64,000 nt of DNA from Echinococcus granulosus (lineage: Eukaryota > Platyhelminthes > Cestoda > Cyclophyllidea > Taeniidae), in assembly GCF_000524195.1 (NCBI RefSeq), contig NW_020170388.1, forward strand, positions 261,273 to 325,272. Reading direction: 5' to 3'. Below are positions 13,201-25,100 of this stretch, piece after piece. Positions within the stretch are counted from its first letter, which is position 1; each line of letters starts with the position of its first letter. Both the position numbers and the translations under genes were made by a program. The notes under the pieces are model-generated. The model was not told where the DNA came from. It saw nothing but the letters and a program-made list of their open reading frames with translations, and did no database searches.

Positions 13201-13952
13201 CACTTGTCTTAACTTCGTCCACAAAATTTTGCCCCTTCAACACAATCATCTAACTTTGAAAAGTTGCGTGTTTTCACGGAAGCACCTATTCTAACCATCC
13301 GAAGACGATGCTTACAACTGATAAAATGGGACTGTCAACTAACTTTACTTTCACAGTCGCTTTTTGACATCACACTGTCGAAAAGCATTGCTGAACGAGA
13401 TTCTACAGCAGTACTACATCCAAGTATTAGAAAGTCGTGTCTCAAACTGAAGAAGTAAAGGTATCTACTTACCCCATGGTGATCAGCATGCATATGGGTG
13501 ATAAGAATGAGCCGAAGACCGCGCAAAAGACGATGTGTCCCTTCGATTCCATGGAGAGCGTAGAGTTGATTCAAAGTGCCCTCTCCGCAGTCCAGAAGAA
13601 TGCACTCGTCTGGGCTGTTATAACGGAAAAAGAAGCAAAAGGATGGTAATAAGGCAGAGACAAGACATGCAAAGATGAACTGTTCCACGGCAAATTCGGT
13701 CATAAACTACCTGGCTAGTGGTAATGACAAAAAAGGCACCGAAAATGACATCATTTAATAAGCTGACACTTCGTAGGAAGATGAGATATCTATTTTGCAG
13801 GTAAACAGGGAACAGAAAGGTAGAAGGGTAGAAGCACCTGAGACGCATGAGAATGGCGCTGATGTTTCGATACTTGCTGGGCGAGGAGGAAGCTGTCCCC
13901 AGGAAGGTGAATTCTGGCCATTCCAGCTTCTCCAGTGGCGAAGTGGCTCCGT
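10211..13952 (-). CDS. ELAC2: tRNase Z exons 13-18: catalytic metallo-beta-lactamase half
   Basis: Exon 13 (13952-13838) starts the active half with [16 protein letters not shown], the PxKxRN loop of long tRNase Z. Exon 14 (13614-13473) carries [13 protein letters not shown] and ends exactly after THMHADHHG, the main zinc-binding motif. Exon 15 (12545-12204) is the variable helical segment. Exon 16 (11835-11615) has a His in PHTGTSWAY, then [10 protein letters not shown] and [16 protein letters not shown]. Exon 17 (11419-11278) has [13 protein letters not shown] and [12 protein letters not shown]. Exon 18 (10414-10211) is an Arg-rich helical tail ending LRRSTR. All expected zinc ligands are present, so the enzyme should be active. 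Confidence 0.93.
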
Positions 13953-16900
13953 CTAGCAAAGAAAATGGTGGAATTATCACCGTGCACCGCGATGCAGCTC
14001 AATGGCAGAGGAAATGTTAGCTAGAATACATGTAAGATTTAAGCTGATTAAACTACAGAAACGAAATCGGTTTCATTGGAACAGAAGGTGGCATTGGATT
14101 TGAGGAAGCAGCAAAGTTTCTGACAGAAATTGAGCACGTTTAGCTTTGCAAACAACTCCGAATGACGATGCTACTAAATGACATTATTCGTTAATACGTA
14201 TTAGTGACCATTACAATAACCTAGCTAACCCTTATCCCTCTTGGCAATGGCGGCATTGAGTTCGGAGCGCATCTTCTTGAAGGCTTCCTCGGCTTCCGCC
14301 TCGGAGACGTAGAGCGGATCAAAGGCCTGTTGAAGTAACTCCTTCTCATCCAGAATTACACAGTTTGCACTGAAAGGAAATAAATTAAAAGAAATTCTCT
14401 TTGGATGAGAATATATCACCCTCCGCTTGTATAACGCAGATTTGCCAAACAAAGAAAAAACAAACAGGATGTTGTGATAACGATTTAAGGAAATAAATTA
14501 AACCCTAGTTTATAGGAGCGCTGGCTTGATGGAAGGAATAACGGGCCGAATTTACCAAGAAATCCGACTACTTACGACGGTGAGTGATCAGTTACTGGAA
14601 TTTTAAAAACAACGAGCTTCTATAAACCCAATATTTTGGGCTTGTATCTAGTATTCACCTTTCTTAAAACACAATAAGCATTCATTCACAGTATTACGGA
14701 GGCCAATTTACGCGATCACCTCGTATGACTGTTGGAATTTTCCCATCAATGACCAAGTTCATGTCCATTATTTCTACCCAAGTAAACAAAACACTAGAGG
14801 AGAATTCAAAAAGAAACTGTTCTTAGCACGTCCCAGGAAAAAGCAAAAATACGTCCATAGATCTTCCTGTCGGAGAACTGAAACTGCTTCTGAACATCCC
14901 AATAAGGAACTACCGAGTTTCCTAGGATTTGAGTGACCTCATCACAACGCATGCACGTGGGTTGCTTTGTCCCGGATGAAATAATTCAACATACGTGTCA
15001 AATCCAGTGTGTGGACGCAGGCCGTATCGCATCATCGGTTCGGCATATACTACCTGCGAGAAGGGCTTCACGTGGGAGAGGTCCAGTTTCGGCTAAATAC
15101 AGGTAAAATAAAGAAATTAATGCAATAACACGGCAGGAGTGATTCGTCTCTAAAACTGGCATACCTCTAGAGAATGAAGGGCCATCAGCTTGGGGTAGAG
15201 ATGAGGATCGAAGTGGGTGTGGAGGGTGATGGATTGACCAAAGATGCCCGTCACGGGAGGACAGGAGCGTCGGATTTCAGAACCATCCAGAACGAGGTGA
15301 TGGAGACCGTCGCCATCGTCAGTTTCCCCAGTGTGTGGAGTGCCATCACCTTTGGTCTCGTTCGCCACTGATTTACTCAACTCCTCGCGTTGACCGAACT
15401 GGTTCAAGCTAAATGGAGATAAGACTTCTTTCCAGGTCAAATTCTTTAGATTAAACGGCATTTTTTCTTAGCTCTGGTAGTTCATAATGGATAAGAATGA
15501 TGCTTCTCTGCAAGTTGAATGTTTGAGAAATTATCGCCACCATTTGAGATTACTAAACGTCCAATAAACGATGAACCAGTGTCGATCTAAGTGAACCACT
15601 AGCAGTTCTTCTCAATTACCCATCAGAATTTAAGGAGCTACCAAAAATAACCAACGCAGTAAATAGTAGAAATAATAAACATTTTCAGGTCCACTTTTAG
15701 AGAATGGGATCTTCGCTCGAAAATAGTGCCTACTTTAAAGTGAAGTGGAGACTCGAGAATCTACATACCGAGAAACGAAAGCCTGGTAGGCGGGAGATTC
15801 GAAGAGCCCTGGGGGAACAAAGTGGATAGCCAGAGTGATGCCTGGAACGGTGCCTCGGACGCTCTCATCGCCCTCTTGGGAGGCCGCAATGGCGTTGAAC
15901 AGTTGATCAGCTTGGAGAAAGCGTGGAATGTAGGATTCATGGGGGCACTCGAGTGCTGTGAATTCGAAAGAATAGTTGTGTCAGAGACATTTGAAGGCAC
16001 TGATTTAATCAACAGTATGACATACGATTTAAGGATGTAACGTGCCTGTTAGATCCCGTAAAAGAACTCGGATAAGGAGTTCCTCTATGGCAACGTAATG
16101 AATGATACTGTGTTAGGTAGTACTAATCCACTCATATGGCTATGCTAAATTTACAAACTAATAACTAATTAACAAGTACATTTTGGTCGTTTTAGTGATT
16201 ATTAAATGCCTTTAAAGAAGTCAGTTGCATATCCTTTTTCCAGGCAAGCCGAATCGGTTCAAAATTACAGTCACAGAAAGATGAACGAAGCAATACCAAA
16301 TATTTTAGGTCACCGGAAAAGATAACACCAAATGACCGACAGTTCTAGATTTGTACCTGTTTGCGTAGTTGCTGAATCAGCCCAAGGTGAAAACTCAGGC
16401 TAGACACTGCCGACACATTTTAAATCGTTTGGCATTGTGCGATGTTCAACAGCCTCATTTGTGACAAAGTAAAAATTCTGAGGTGTTTGTAATATTAGTT
16501 AACTTCTCCACATTTGGTGAACGTTAGCAGGACTGGAAGGACAGGTTTTTAAAGCGATGCTATAATTACCTTTATCATTCATTCAACTTACCCAGTATAT
16601 TCCGGGGCGTAGTGGGTTGACTAGTGACTTCCTCAGGTGAAATCTGCAATTTTTACAAAACACGCTAAGGCGATACGCATAGGGTGTTTGGGCCCGCATG
16701 TAATTAAAGTTACGAGGACAGGGGAGTAGACTTACAACGCGACCGTCGTCCAGAACAAGCGGATGTCCTTCAACAAGCTGACGTATTTTGGCGGAATGCA
16801 TAACATTGCTGTAAAACAGAAAAACGCTTTTATAGTAAAAACGAGATTGCAACATTTTTGTGGGGGTCAATCAAGGAATCACCTAACCGATATCGAATAA

Positions 16901-18228
16901 ATCCTAAATACTTAGGCCAACAGGGGGGTTTCCATGAACGAAATTTCATGTATTTGTCAACTTTGTATGAAGCTTCATACGCTTATTTGGATTCAAGCTT
17001 TATCGTGGGGGGAGTAACATATAAATCAAACAATAGATCTTTTCTTCCAAAGTAGGGCTTCGAATTGTCGTATATGCACAAAAGATAAGTATCAAAACTG
17101 AATGTGGATCACACCATACTAAACTCAATAAACAAACTTAGTTAAATGTGTGATTCATTATGCTGGACTGAATAAAAGCTAACTGGATACAAAAATAACA
17201 TAGAACATCTTGCAGACAACTGAAACGTTACAGTTTTGGCAATAATTTCATAAACATGGTTGGAGCCACAGATAAAAAACTACTGCATTGGGATGCCAGT
17301 AGAAGAAAGAAGGTAGAGCCCACCTCGGTACCCCACAGGCAACACACTTGGCCGGATCCAATTTTCGATTTAACTTCAGACCCTAGAGCAATGAGTGTTT
17401 ACAATGCATAAGAATGAGTTACTCGAAATAGGTAAGCGTATACTGGTTGACTTTTGGGAGGGTACTCCACACGAACAGCTTTGGCACCTACACTTGGAAG
17501 AACGAGACTTAAACATTCTGCTCAAGTAGAGGAAAAACAAAATTTTGACAAAGCAGCAACCCACGGGGTTCAATGGATTCCTCGCCAGTCAATTCAAATG
17601 CAGCTACTACGAAATCGCTGTCCAACATTGGCTTCTGTAAAATACTACTTTGTACTAAAGAGAAGATATAAGGGTGAGATTGTTTTATAGGCTAGAAAAT
17701 ATGGACCAAATTGCAGTAATTCTTGATTCACCAACTTCTGTTGTCGAAGCATCTGCAAAGTGACGTGTCAGCTTCATCAATTCGACCTTAGAAGTTAAGG
17801 ACAAAATAATATAAATTAGAATCCGTCAAAAAATACCACAGAGTAAACACAGCGACGTAAACATACAACACTGGGAGGGCCGTGTACAAACATCTTCTTT
17901 ACCCCAGCCATTTTCACGGTCAACGCTATGCCGAGAAGACCAGACAGATGTCTCCACGACATTCTTGTGAAGAAAACATGTTGTATTTTGGAGGCCTTCG
18001 ATCTATAACAAGTAAGACAAGTTGTTTTAGTTACTTGTGTTCGGTTAAAATTCGTTGTGTGCCTTCGCCACAATTAATAAGATATCGCGTAGAATCTGTG
18101 CATATCAGAATACTCTTTGGAGTTCCAGGAGCTCCTGTTCCTACAACAGTAATGTGCAGTTGTGAAGATGGTGCCATCGCAAGCCGACTGCAACAAAGAC
18201 TTCTGAAATAGGCCCGAAAAATGGTCAT
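10211..18228 (-). CDS. ELAC2: Ribonuclease Z, long form (tRNase ZL / ELAC2 family), 18 exons
   Basis: Endonuclease that removes the 3' trailer of precursor tRNAs, normally in nucleus and mitochondria. Exons in transcript order: 18228-18035, 18002-17867, 17786-17732, 17654-17565, 17517-17423, 17382-17324, 16808-16736, 16643-16592, 15955-15765, 15443-15165, 15092-14995, 14369-14230, 13952-13838, 13614-13473, 12545-12204, 11835-11615, 11419-11278, 10414-10211. They sum to 2628 bases (875 aa plus stop), every phase matches, and all introns are GT-AG. Human ELAC2 is 826 aa. The N-terminal half keeps the pseudo-catalytic fold ([22 protein letters not shown]). The C-terminal half has PSKYRN near 512-517, HMHADH (566-571), SGDT (Asp about 724), IHEAT (742-746) and HFSQRY (His about 782). 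The weakest junction is exon 9 to exon 10, where a TAT/GTAGAT donor was chosen over GTATGT to hold frame. Confidence 0.93.
14230..15955 (-). CDS. ELAC2: tRNase Z exons 9-12: end of N-terminal half and inter-domain linker
   Basis: Exon 9 (15955-15765) has [12 protein letters not shown], matching the VVECPDESFIQP block of ELAC2, and ends near FVSRY. Exon 10 (15443-15165) carries an inserted acidic stretch ([19 protein letters not shown]) before HHLVLDG and [17 protein letters not shown]. Exon 11 (15092-14995) has [13 protein letters not shown]. Exon 12 (14369-14230) has [15 protein letters not shown] and a charged coiled-coil-like linker ([16 protein letters not shown]). The linker joins the two lactamase-like halves. 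Confidence 0.85.
16592..17786 (-). CDS. ELAC2: tRNase Z exons 3-8: N-terminal domain and exosite/flexible arm region
   Basis: Six small exons of 52-95 bases. They carry [14 protein letters not shown], a variable segment with [11 protein letters not shown], then YAYLFR joined to [20 protein letters not shown]. These match the [24 protein letters not shown] region of the human protein. The next exon has [14 protein letters not shown], and the last has ISPEEVTS. This is the part of long tRNase Z that holds tRNA. The short exons were recovered from phase and family pattern, since none has a long frame of its own. Exon 4 uses a GTGGGT donor, chosen because it alone keeps phase with exon 5. Confidence 0.78.
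17867..18228 (-). CDS. ELAC2: tRNase Z exons 1-2: presequence and N-terminal lactamase-like fold
   Basis: Exon 1 (18228-18035) opens with an Arg-rich, acid-free stretch, [17 protein letters not shown], followed at residue 18 by a second Met (MAPSSQL). It then enters the domain with [12 protein letters not shown] and the CGEGTQR turn. The first 17 residues look like a mitochondrial presequence. An in-frame TGA lies about 48 bases upstream of the first ATG, so no earlier start exists in this exon. Exon 2 adds the [15 protein letters not shown] block, where the HxHxDH of active halves is replaced, as expected in the inactive half of long tRNase Z, and ends at HGPPSV. Confidence 0.88.
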
Positions 18229-19194
18229 GGCAAAGTGCGAAACATGCCGATGACGAAATATTACCGCAAGCGAACTTCAAGGTTGTTTTAGAGGCAAACC
18301 CATTGGTTCATCAGACCAGCTCAGAATAACCCATTCTAAACTAATAAGCCCACCTAACCATCTTTAAATATTTGTAGAAATAAGAACTAAAAATAAGTTT
18401 GCGTAACCTTGGACATAAAATTAAAACCAGGTTATCTCACAGTACTCAAGTTGTGCTGATGTTTGCGTGCAGCGAAAAACTTGATTAATACATTGACTGT
18501 GAAAAGCATAACATTTCCATCTTTCCCTAATTATTTGTATGGCTGGCATCTGTTACGGAAAAAGACTCTGAGACTTACAAACAGTGATTGGTGATCTGCA
18601 TAAATCATCCACCCGGTTTTAGATTTGTATGATTCATCTACGCATTGTTCGCAAAATGTTAGTGGATTGTGTCAAAGAAAAAACTGTGGCATTCTGGTGC
18701 TAACCGCTATGCTCTGTTGAAATCAGGTGTCAGTAATGGACCAGAATTCCCATATTAAGGTAAGTTTCTCCTATTCTTAGAACTTAAATGCGTCGAAGGC
18801 TTCTTGAGCACAAAAGAGCATTGGGCGTAAATGAGGTGCCGGCCTTCAGGTTTGGATTTGCATTGATTAGCTATTCGGTGGAAGATGAATTTATCTTAGC
18901 TTGATTTCAGTCACAAACACTGACGTTTTTAATAAATTGCAGGACAACTAATGGTTTGGAGGTAATTCGAGCTCATCTTTGTGATCCGCGTAAAAAGAAT
19001 CATGTCTACGCATAAAATGGTATCAACCACCCTCGCATCTAGGATAGTAGCGCCTTTTAGAATTACCCAAATAAGCAGCATACTCGGATTTTTACGCCTT
19101 TTTCCTATATAAATTTCAACCATATTTTGTTTGTTGCAGCTAGCAAAATCAACAAGGTTCACGGCGCATTCGCGTTCTTTTCTCGAGCTTCGCT
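18229..19194. promoter_or_regulatory. Shared upstream region of divergent tRNase Z and SOD genes
   Basis: The start codons of tRNase Z (minus) and SOD (plus) lie back to back, 966 bases apart, with no other supported gene between them. A TATA-like box sits near the SOD end. I find no clear TATA near tRNase Z and no clear antioxidant-response element. Whether the two share control is inference from geometry alone. Confidence 0.5.
19106..19113 (+). promoter_or_regulatory. TATA-like box upstream of SOD
   Basis: TATATAAA lies 82-89 bases before the SOD ATG and about 30 bases before a TTTGTTTGTTGCAG at 19126-19139. That spacing fits a TATA box with transcription starting near 19140. The TTGCAG could instead be a splice acceptor (cis, from a 5' UTR intron, or spliced-leader trans). 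The sequence alone does not decide between them. Confidence 0.45.
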
Positions 19195-21558
19195 ATGAAG
19201 GCTGTCTGTGTTATGCGAGGCGAAGAAGGCGTTAAGGGAGTTGTTTATTTCACCCAAGTCGTAAGTAAATCGGCCAATTTTAACCTTTGCAAAAGCAGTG
19301 GCCTTAGTGTTCCCACCGCTAAAATATGCGGCGGACATTAGGCCGATCGTAGTTCCATTACTGGTTCAATTTCTTTACTTTTTCTTTCGGACGATTCAAC
19401 ATCACCTTGTCTTCATTCGCATTATTTGTGATTTCTGAATCTTTCACTCCCATTTGGTTAGTCTTTTCCGTTAGCTGAGTCAATCTGAATGTGGTTTGTA
19501 ACCCGTTTATTCACCGCTTCTTTCGACCCTATCTTCAGGGAGACAGCGTTAAAATCCATGCTGAATTCGAGGGACTTAAGCCTGGGAAGCACGGCTTTCA
19601 CGTTCATGAATTCGGTGACACAACAAATGGCTGCACCTCAGCCGGTGCCCACTTTAATCCCCACGGCAAAAACCATGGTGCTCCTGATGCTGCTGAGCGA
19701 CATGTTGGGGACCTTGGGAACGTTGTAGCTGGTGCCGACGGTAAGGCGACGCTTGATCTCACGGATAAAGTGATTTCTCTCAGTGGCGAGCACTCAGTTA
19801 TTGGACGATCCCTTGTGGTATGTGCTATTACTTGTTCGGTGTCTACATTAGCATCTTTTTTAAGGAGAGCTGCTTATTTTGAGGAAAAATGGAATGTTGT
19901 AAGTAGGGAATAGGTTTGACTGGTGAGGCTATGTAAGAGGTAGCAGAATGGCCTCTACGCCATTACTTTCTCATCTGCTACAAGTTTATAACACAACAAA
20001 GTAAAGTTGCACTTAATGAAAAAACTTTAAAAAATTGGTTAGGTTGTCGGTTTTCTTATTTTCCTATTGCTTTTTCAAGATATGATGAATGTGATGGATC
20101 ATGTATCATAGTATTTAATTGAGGTCCGTGGTTTGATTCTTTCTCTTTTCCATGCGTTGAGCGGGCTGCCGTTAGCATTAAATAAAGCCTAATATTACTA
20201 GTGGACTTATGGCTAGAAATTGATGCTATGTGCTAAGTTGTATCAATTTCGTGGCCTTTTTCTGAGCCAAACAAACATGGGTTCTTAAGGCATACATAAA
20301 ACTAATTAGTAGTTCTAATTTAAGACTGCTCTCCCGGGCAAATAGACAAGGTTCATGTATAGATGTGGGGTGACGTGATGGCTTACCTCCCTTCATTTAA
20401 TACGGTAGATACAGACCCATTTCTTATCGGAAAGAATAATGGGTTCACTCACTATGGCTAGTGTTTTTTCGCAACTTTGGTACTTTTTTTGGGAACACTG
20501 TTGCCTCTGTAGATACGTCCTATCCCTCAGGAACGTAAACGTATTTTCAATTTATGCTTTAGTAGAATCGCTGCCTTTTCATTGTAAAGTGGCATCTCTT
20601 AAAGTCTTTCATCCGTTGAAATGACTTGCAGATGTTTACAATTTTACCACTGCACGTTTGCCGATCGGTCTGTCGAGGACAGATGCACCCACATTTGATA
20701 ACACGTCACAACTTGCATTTTTTAAAGTTGGGAACGTACTAATCAGTGTTGTAAAATATCACCGGCAGTATTTGATGGGCGATTCAAACGGTTGCTTTGT
20801 GTGTGCAAACTCAACTGGTTGTTGTGTGCCGCATTACATAATGCTCTCATTTGGGAATGTAGTAAGTTCCAAGGTCACAGCTCTATTGTGGTGAATTCAG
20901 AGAGATCTGCTCGTCTTCACCCACATCCCAGTTCCGAGGATAAAAGTTATTTGCTGATCGTTTGTGACCTTAATTGTTAAAAATACTATGTAGGCCCTGC
21001 TTTTCTTCCTCACAATGGTGGTGTTTTAAGGCCGCACTGTGTTTGTTTACCTTAGGCTCTAGCTATCACTCGGGCATAATAAATAGAACCGTACCTGTTC
21101 AGGCCTCATTTGTTAACTAGTCTCTAGGTGAAGGCATTTGGTTAAGACTATCCTTTTATTATACCTGCTCGGATTTAGTATCATAGAAAGAGTAATGTTG
21201 ACAACACTATGAATAAAATAGGAAAGTACCGAAATTGGCGAATATGTTACATGTTTATTGGGAAGGCCACATAAAGAAATACGGTGAGGGTGAGATCAGC
21301 AACTTCGCTAGTTTACAGAAAAGGAACTTGGCAGCGCGGATTTCCTGGATCCGCTACAAAGGCTAGGAGGTTCAAAGTTCCCCACATTTAATGTTGGCTC
21401 AGTTGATGATGGTAAACTTTTGCCCTTTTCTTTTCTTTGCCTAGGTTCACGTGGATCCGGATGACTTGGGTTTGGGCGGGCACGAGTTAAGCTTGGTCAC
21501 GGGCAACGCCGGGGCCCGTGTTGCCTGTGGCATCATCGGAATCGCTAAAAGCGAGTGA
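19195..21558 (+). CDS. SOD1: Cytosolic Cu/Zn superoxide dismutase, 3 exons
   Basis: Turns superoxide into hydrogen peroxide and oxygen in the cytosol; in parasites it also counters host oxidants. Exons 19195-19260, 19539-19817 and 21445-21558 give 22, 93 and 37 codons, all phase 0, for 152 aa. Start [12 protein letters not shown]; there is no signal peptide, so it is the intracellular form. Copper ligands are His43, His45, His60 and His117, with His60 bridging. Zinc ligands are His60, His68, His77 and Asp80. Cys54 and Cys143 can form the conserved disulfide, and Arg140 is the active-site arginine. Signatures GFHVHEFGD and [13 protein letters not shown] are intact. Introns are 278 and 1627 bases with GTAAGT and GTATGT donors. 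The protein resembles taeniid tapeworm SODs closely, from memory. Confidence 0.96.
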
Positions 21559-21630
21559 TTGGACTACTATTCATTTGCATCGCAGACTTCAATCGGGCAA
21601 TTTCACAGATGCGGGTTTGTAATCAACTTC

Positions 21631-21636
21631 AATATA
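21631..21636 (+). terminator. Possible SOD polyadenylation signal (AATATA)
   Basis: AATATA, a known weaker variant of AATAAA, lies about 73 bases after the SOD stop. No canonical AATAAA occurs sooner on this strand. The site is tentative. Confidence 0.35.
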
Positions 21637-21646
21637 TTTTCCCAGT

Positions 21647-22189
21647 TTAATCACTGTTCTGCGAGGATTTGAGTATCCGGGTGTGGATTAGGTTGTCCTG
21701 GTGTGCTCTTGTCAATCTCGGCCTTGGCGTACTCTTGGTTGGCGGAGTGTTTAAGCTCCGTCGTGTTACATGGTGGTAGTCTGTGTAGCTTGGGGATTGG
21801 CTGTTTATGCCTCTGGCTTCTGCTTCTACCATCAAAGAGAGGGAGTCATCTGGATTGCCGCTTGGCGTGATATGCGGCGGGTGGCGTGGTAGCATGGTGA
21901 AATGCAGAATTTGAGCACCCTTGAAGTGGGGGAGGGGATTCTCGCTGCAATTCATGTCGTTGGCGGGGCTTAAACAGTGCCGACACCCTGGAGGTTGGGA
22001 GCCCAGTGATAGGGTTGATTGCATGGAATTGAATGAGCCGTCAGAAACTACTCCGGGAGACTGTTCGTGGTGTAGCGGCGGACTCATTGCCCTTACTTTT
22101 ATTCGCCTGGCTATAGAAACGGTATTGTGGTTTGAGTAAGGCGTGGATACTTGCGCTGAAATGCATAGTAGGCTTAGTGCAAGGTTCAA
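21647..22189 (-). CDS. Orphan open frame, possible exon, function unknown
   Basis: A 180-codon open frame ends 89 bases from the SOD stop, on the opposite strand (tail to tail). It has no ATG at its left end. A TTTCAG acceptor-like site lies near 22157, and the first ATG is at about codon 35, so it would have to be a terminal exon. The product would be rich in Ser, Pro, His, Thr and Asn, ending in a basic Pro/Thr stretch (TPPTKSTPRPR), with no recognised domain. The patch is more GC-rich than its surroundings. ATTAAA overlaps the stop. I find no matching upstream exons. It could be a real 3' exon, a decayed element or chance. Confidence 0.25.
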   Translation of the reverse strand: MNLALSLLCISAQVSTPYSNHNTVSIARRIKVRAMSPPLHHEQSPGVVSDGSFNSMQSTLSLGSQPPGCRHCLSPANDMNCSENPLPHFKGAQILHFTMLPRHPPHITPSGNPDDSLSLMVEAEARGINSQSPSYTDYHHVTRRSLNTPPTKSTPRPRLTRAHQDNLIHTRILKSSQNSD

Positions 22190-25100
22190 ATGGCTTTTAA
22201 CAAGCTTGTGTACCTTCCAATGAAGTGTTTTAAAAAACGCAACTAATGTAAGCAGAGCCTTTTTCTCACCATATTTTAGCAGTCATTACCTGCTTAAATA
22301 TATGTTTAACTTACCACAGATAATGGAACAAAATGACTTGTTTAAATAATTTATGAAGCGCTCTGATACAAATAACGCGACTTTACATTGTCATTGTTAT
22401 CGCCAAAACTGGGGGAACCGCTCATTTTAGGCGCGTTTTATGTAATGAATGCATTTTATTCCACTTTTCTTGGAATTTATTGTGCTATCGTGAGAAGCCT
22501 GGTACCAATCCTCAAAAAGCCACTTGCTTTATAGGCGAAATGAGTCCTCATTTGACTGCTTATACAGGCACAAAACTAGTGGAAAGTTAAATGTAATTCC
22601 TCATCTCTGGCTTTCTAACCTATCATAATGTCTATTGCGGACATTTCGCAGTGAGTATTTGGATTCCGTGTACCGACAATTTTAGCAATGCATACCGGCT
22701 GGCATGTGGGCTGACAATACATTTACTCGATAAGCTTAAACTTCTCCTAAGCTGCTCTTCATTGCTCCATCAGCAAATATGCCCAAGAATAGATTCATTA
22801 ATTTGGTTGTTAACTTTTGTTGGGTTATGGACTTGGGACCCTTGTTTTTACTCCAATCCAAACAGCCTACGTGAATCCGAATAACCGGTTAAAGGTAAAC
22901 TAGCGAGTTTCTGTCATATGATTAGATTTTATTGTTCCTACTTTCTGCTTCAGCGCCAGCGTTGTTAAACGCGTTTCCAATTCTTTCTTGATCTTTGGCG
23001 GCATTAATTCAGGCATGCAACTAATTGGGCTGCTACTTTCCCACAAAGATAGACCTGAAAACCTTGTGTGATGTGATCTACGTCAAACCGATTCAATTAC
23101 TTGAGTGTGGGTTCATTCTTTTAAAGGTGAGGGCAGTTTGCTTAGATCTGTCTATAAAAGACAGGCGGAAACAGTGTATGCGCAAATATGAGGCGATTTC
23201 CCCATGAACTCGACCTTATATTATGTCTTTTTAATTAAGAGCAGGCGTTGATTATAAAAATGACGAATCTATTCTCGGAACATTCGAAGCAGTGCAGGCA
23301 TTCATGCGAAATCTATGTATTATTTTCGTAAGCTTGCCCTTGTGAGTTTAACCGGCCGGTCGCAATGATGTCGGGGTTTACGACTGAATTTGGCGTATAA
23401 ATTTGATTACTGTTGTCATGGTAACGCTGCAGTCATCTACATTCAAGGTATGCCAGTTATGCTGCCCTGCTATTCTTAGGCTAATGAAAAAGAAGTAGTG
23501 GTTTCCGATTATTAAGCCCTAGTTTCCATTGTAATCACCTCGTCAACCTTCAACCGCATTGGTTGCATCGCTCGGACATGCTTTATAACCGGCTTCTATT
23601 CAAGGTGAGCATCTTATTCTAACATCATTTTACTTTTTTAGCCAAGTGTGGAACATTTCCGTTCATTATCCCTCCGAACAATTTTAGGGTCATCTAACCT
23701 ACCTGAGTGTTTGTGCTCCTCTTCCAATTTGCTTGCCACCTAGTCCTTATGCCGAGTGTCGCTGGTCGTATTCTCGGTCCTTGGAACATGTCCATCATGT
23801 ATAGTCTATTCTTTTCCAACGTAAGCCGTCTCTCTGCTGTCATCAGCCAATTTTAACATTTACGGACAGTGGATTGTCACGTACGTACCCTCCAAGGCCT
23901 AATGGTTTCTGGGGGGGCAGAAATTGACTATGTGCCGGCGTCGGAAAAGTCTGAGAATAATATAGTCAAAGGGCTAGTTCTTTCTGCTGTTAGTTTGACG
24001 CAACTTGTTTTAGAGTTTACAGGGTATTGTCAAATGCTCTTTGAAAAGGACTTTTAACTTGACAAGGCAATGGTGAAATGACCTTCATACCTCCTGGTTA
24101 GAAGTCCACTAACTCTTCTTTTTCACTTGCCTTTTCAATTAATTTATCACATTAAAAGTTCAACAGCTGTAAGCAATTTACCATATACCGGGAATTTATT
24201 TGCAATTTTAAGGATTTCTCCACAAAATAAAAACAGTGATTATGTGCCTTTTCAATGACCGCGCAGACCGCAGTGGTTTGAACCAAAACGGAAAACTCGA
24301 TACCACCTCAGGCTTCTTGTTTATACCCTTATGAGTGTCAATTTGCTCCGCTACTTTTTTTGAGTAGTTTCAATTAGTAATCAAGAATACGTATTAAAAA
24401 TTGCTTTTAATGACCCTAAAGAAGTTGCTTTATTAAAGGAATATCCGTAACATATTTTTAGCGACGTCGAGTATATGTACCTCTGCCGTTTCTTTAGCTC
24501 AAGTCCTCCCGTCACACATGGGTGACAAGCATGTGTTATCGCTTTATGACAAGCACTAGTCGGATCAGTTGGTGCAAAATAGAAAAAAAAGTTTGGTATT
24601 TTCTCGATCGGAAGATTAAAATATGCCCACGATTTCCAAGGAACGATCTGATATTTCTACAGCGGTAAGGAGTAACAAATTATGGGTGCCTACAGATGGA
24701 CAGATGAGTGAATGAATGGACAGGCAGATGAATAGAGGGAATGAACGATTGCTTGCTCCACACTCATCTTCTTCTTCCCACCTCAGCTCTTCCACGTGGA
24801 TGTGTAAAACTTGGATACTTGTTTCCTCCTCTGCCATGCTCATCCCTTTCCATTCATTTTGTCCGTTACTGACATCAGGAATGACTCGATTGCTACATTT
24901 TGAAGCACCGATAAACAAATCTACTCCAAAAGAACAACCATCCTGATTGCGTTACCTTCACGTAGAGAGGACACCTATCAGAAGGGTTATTGAAGCCTCG
25001 TCCACTTTTGCTAATCGCCTTACTCTCCTGTTTTGTCCGAAGATGATTGACGATACTAGAAGTGGGGATTTGAACTGCCTACGGAAAACAACTGCTATCT

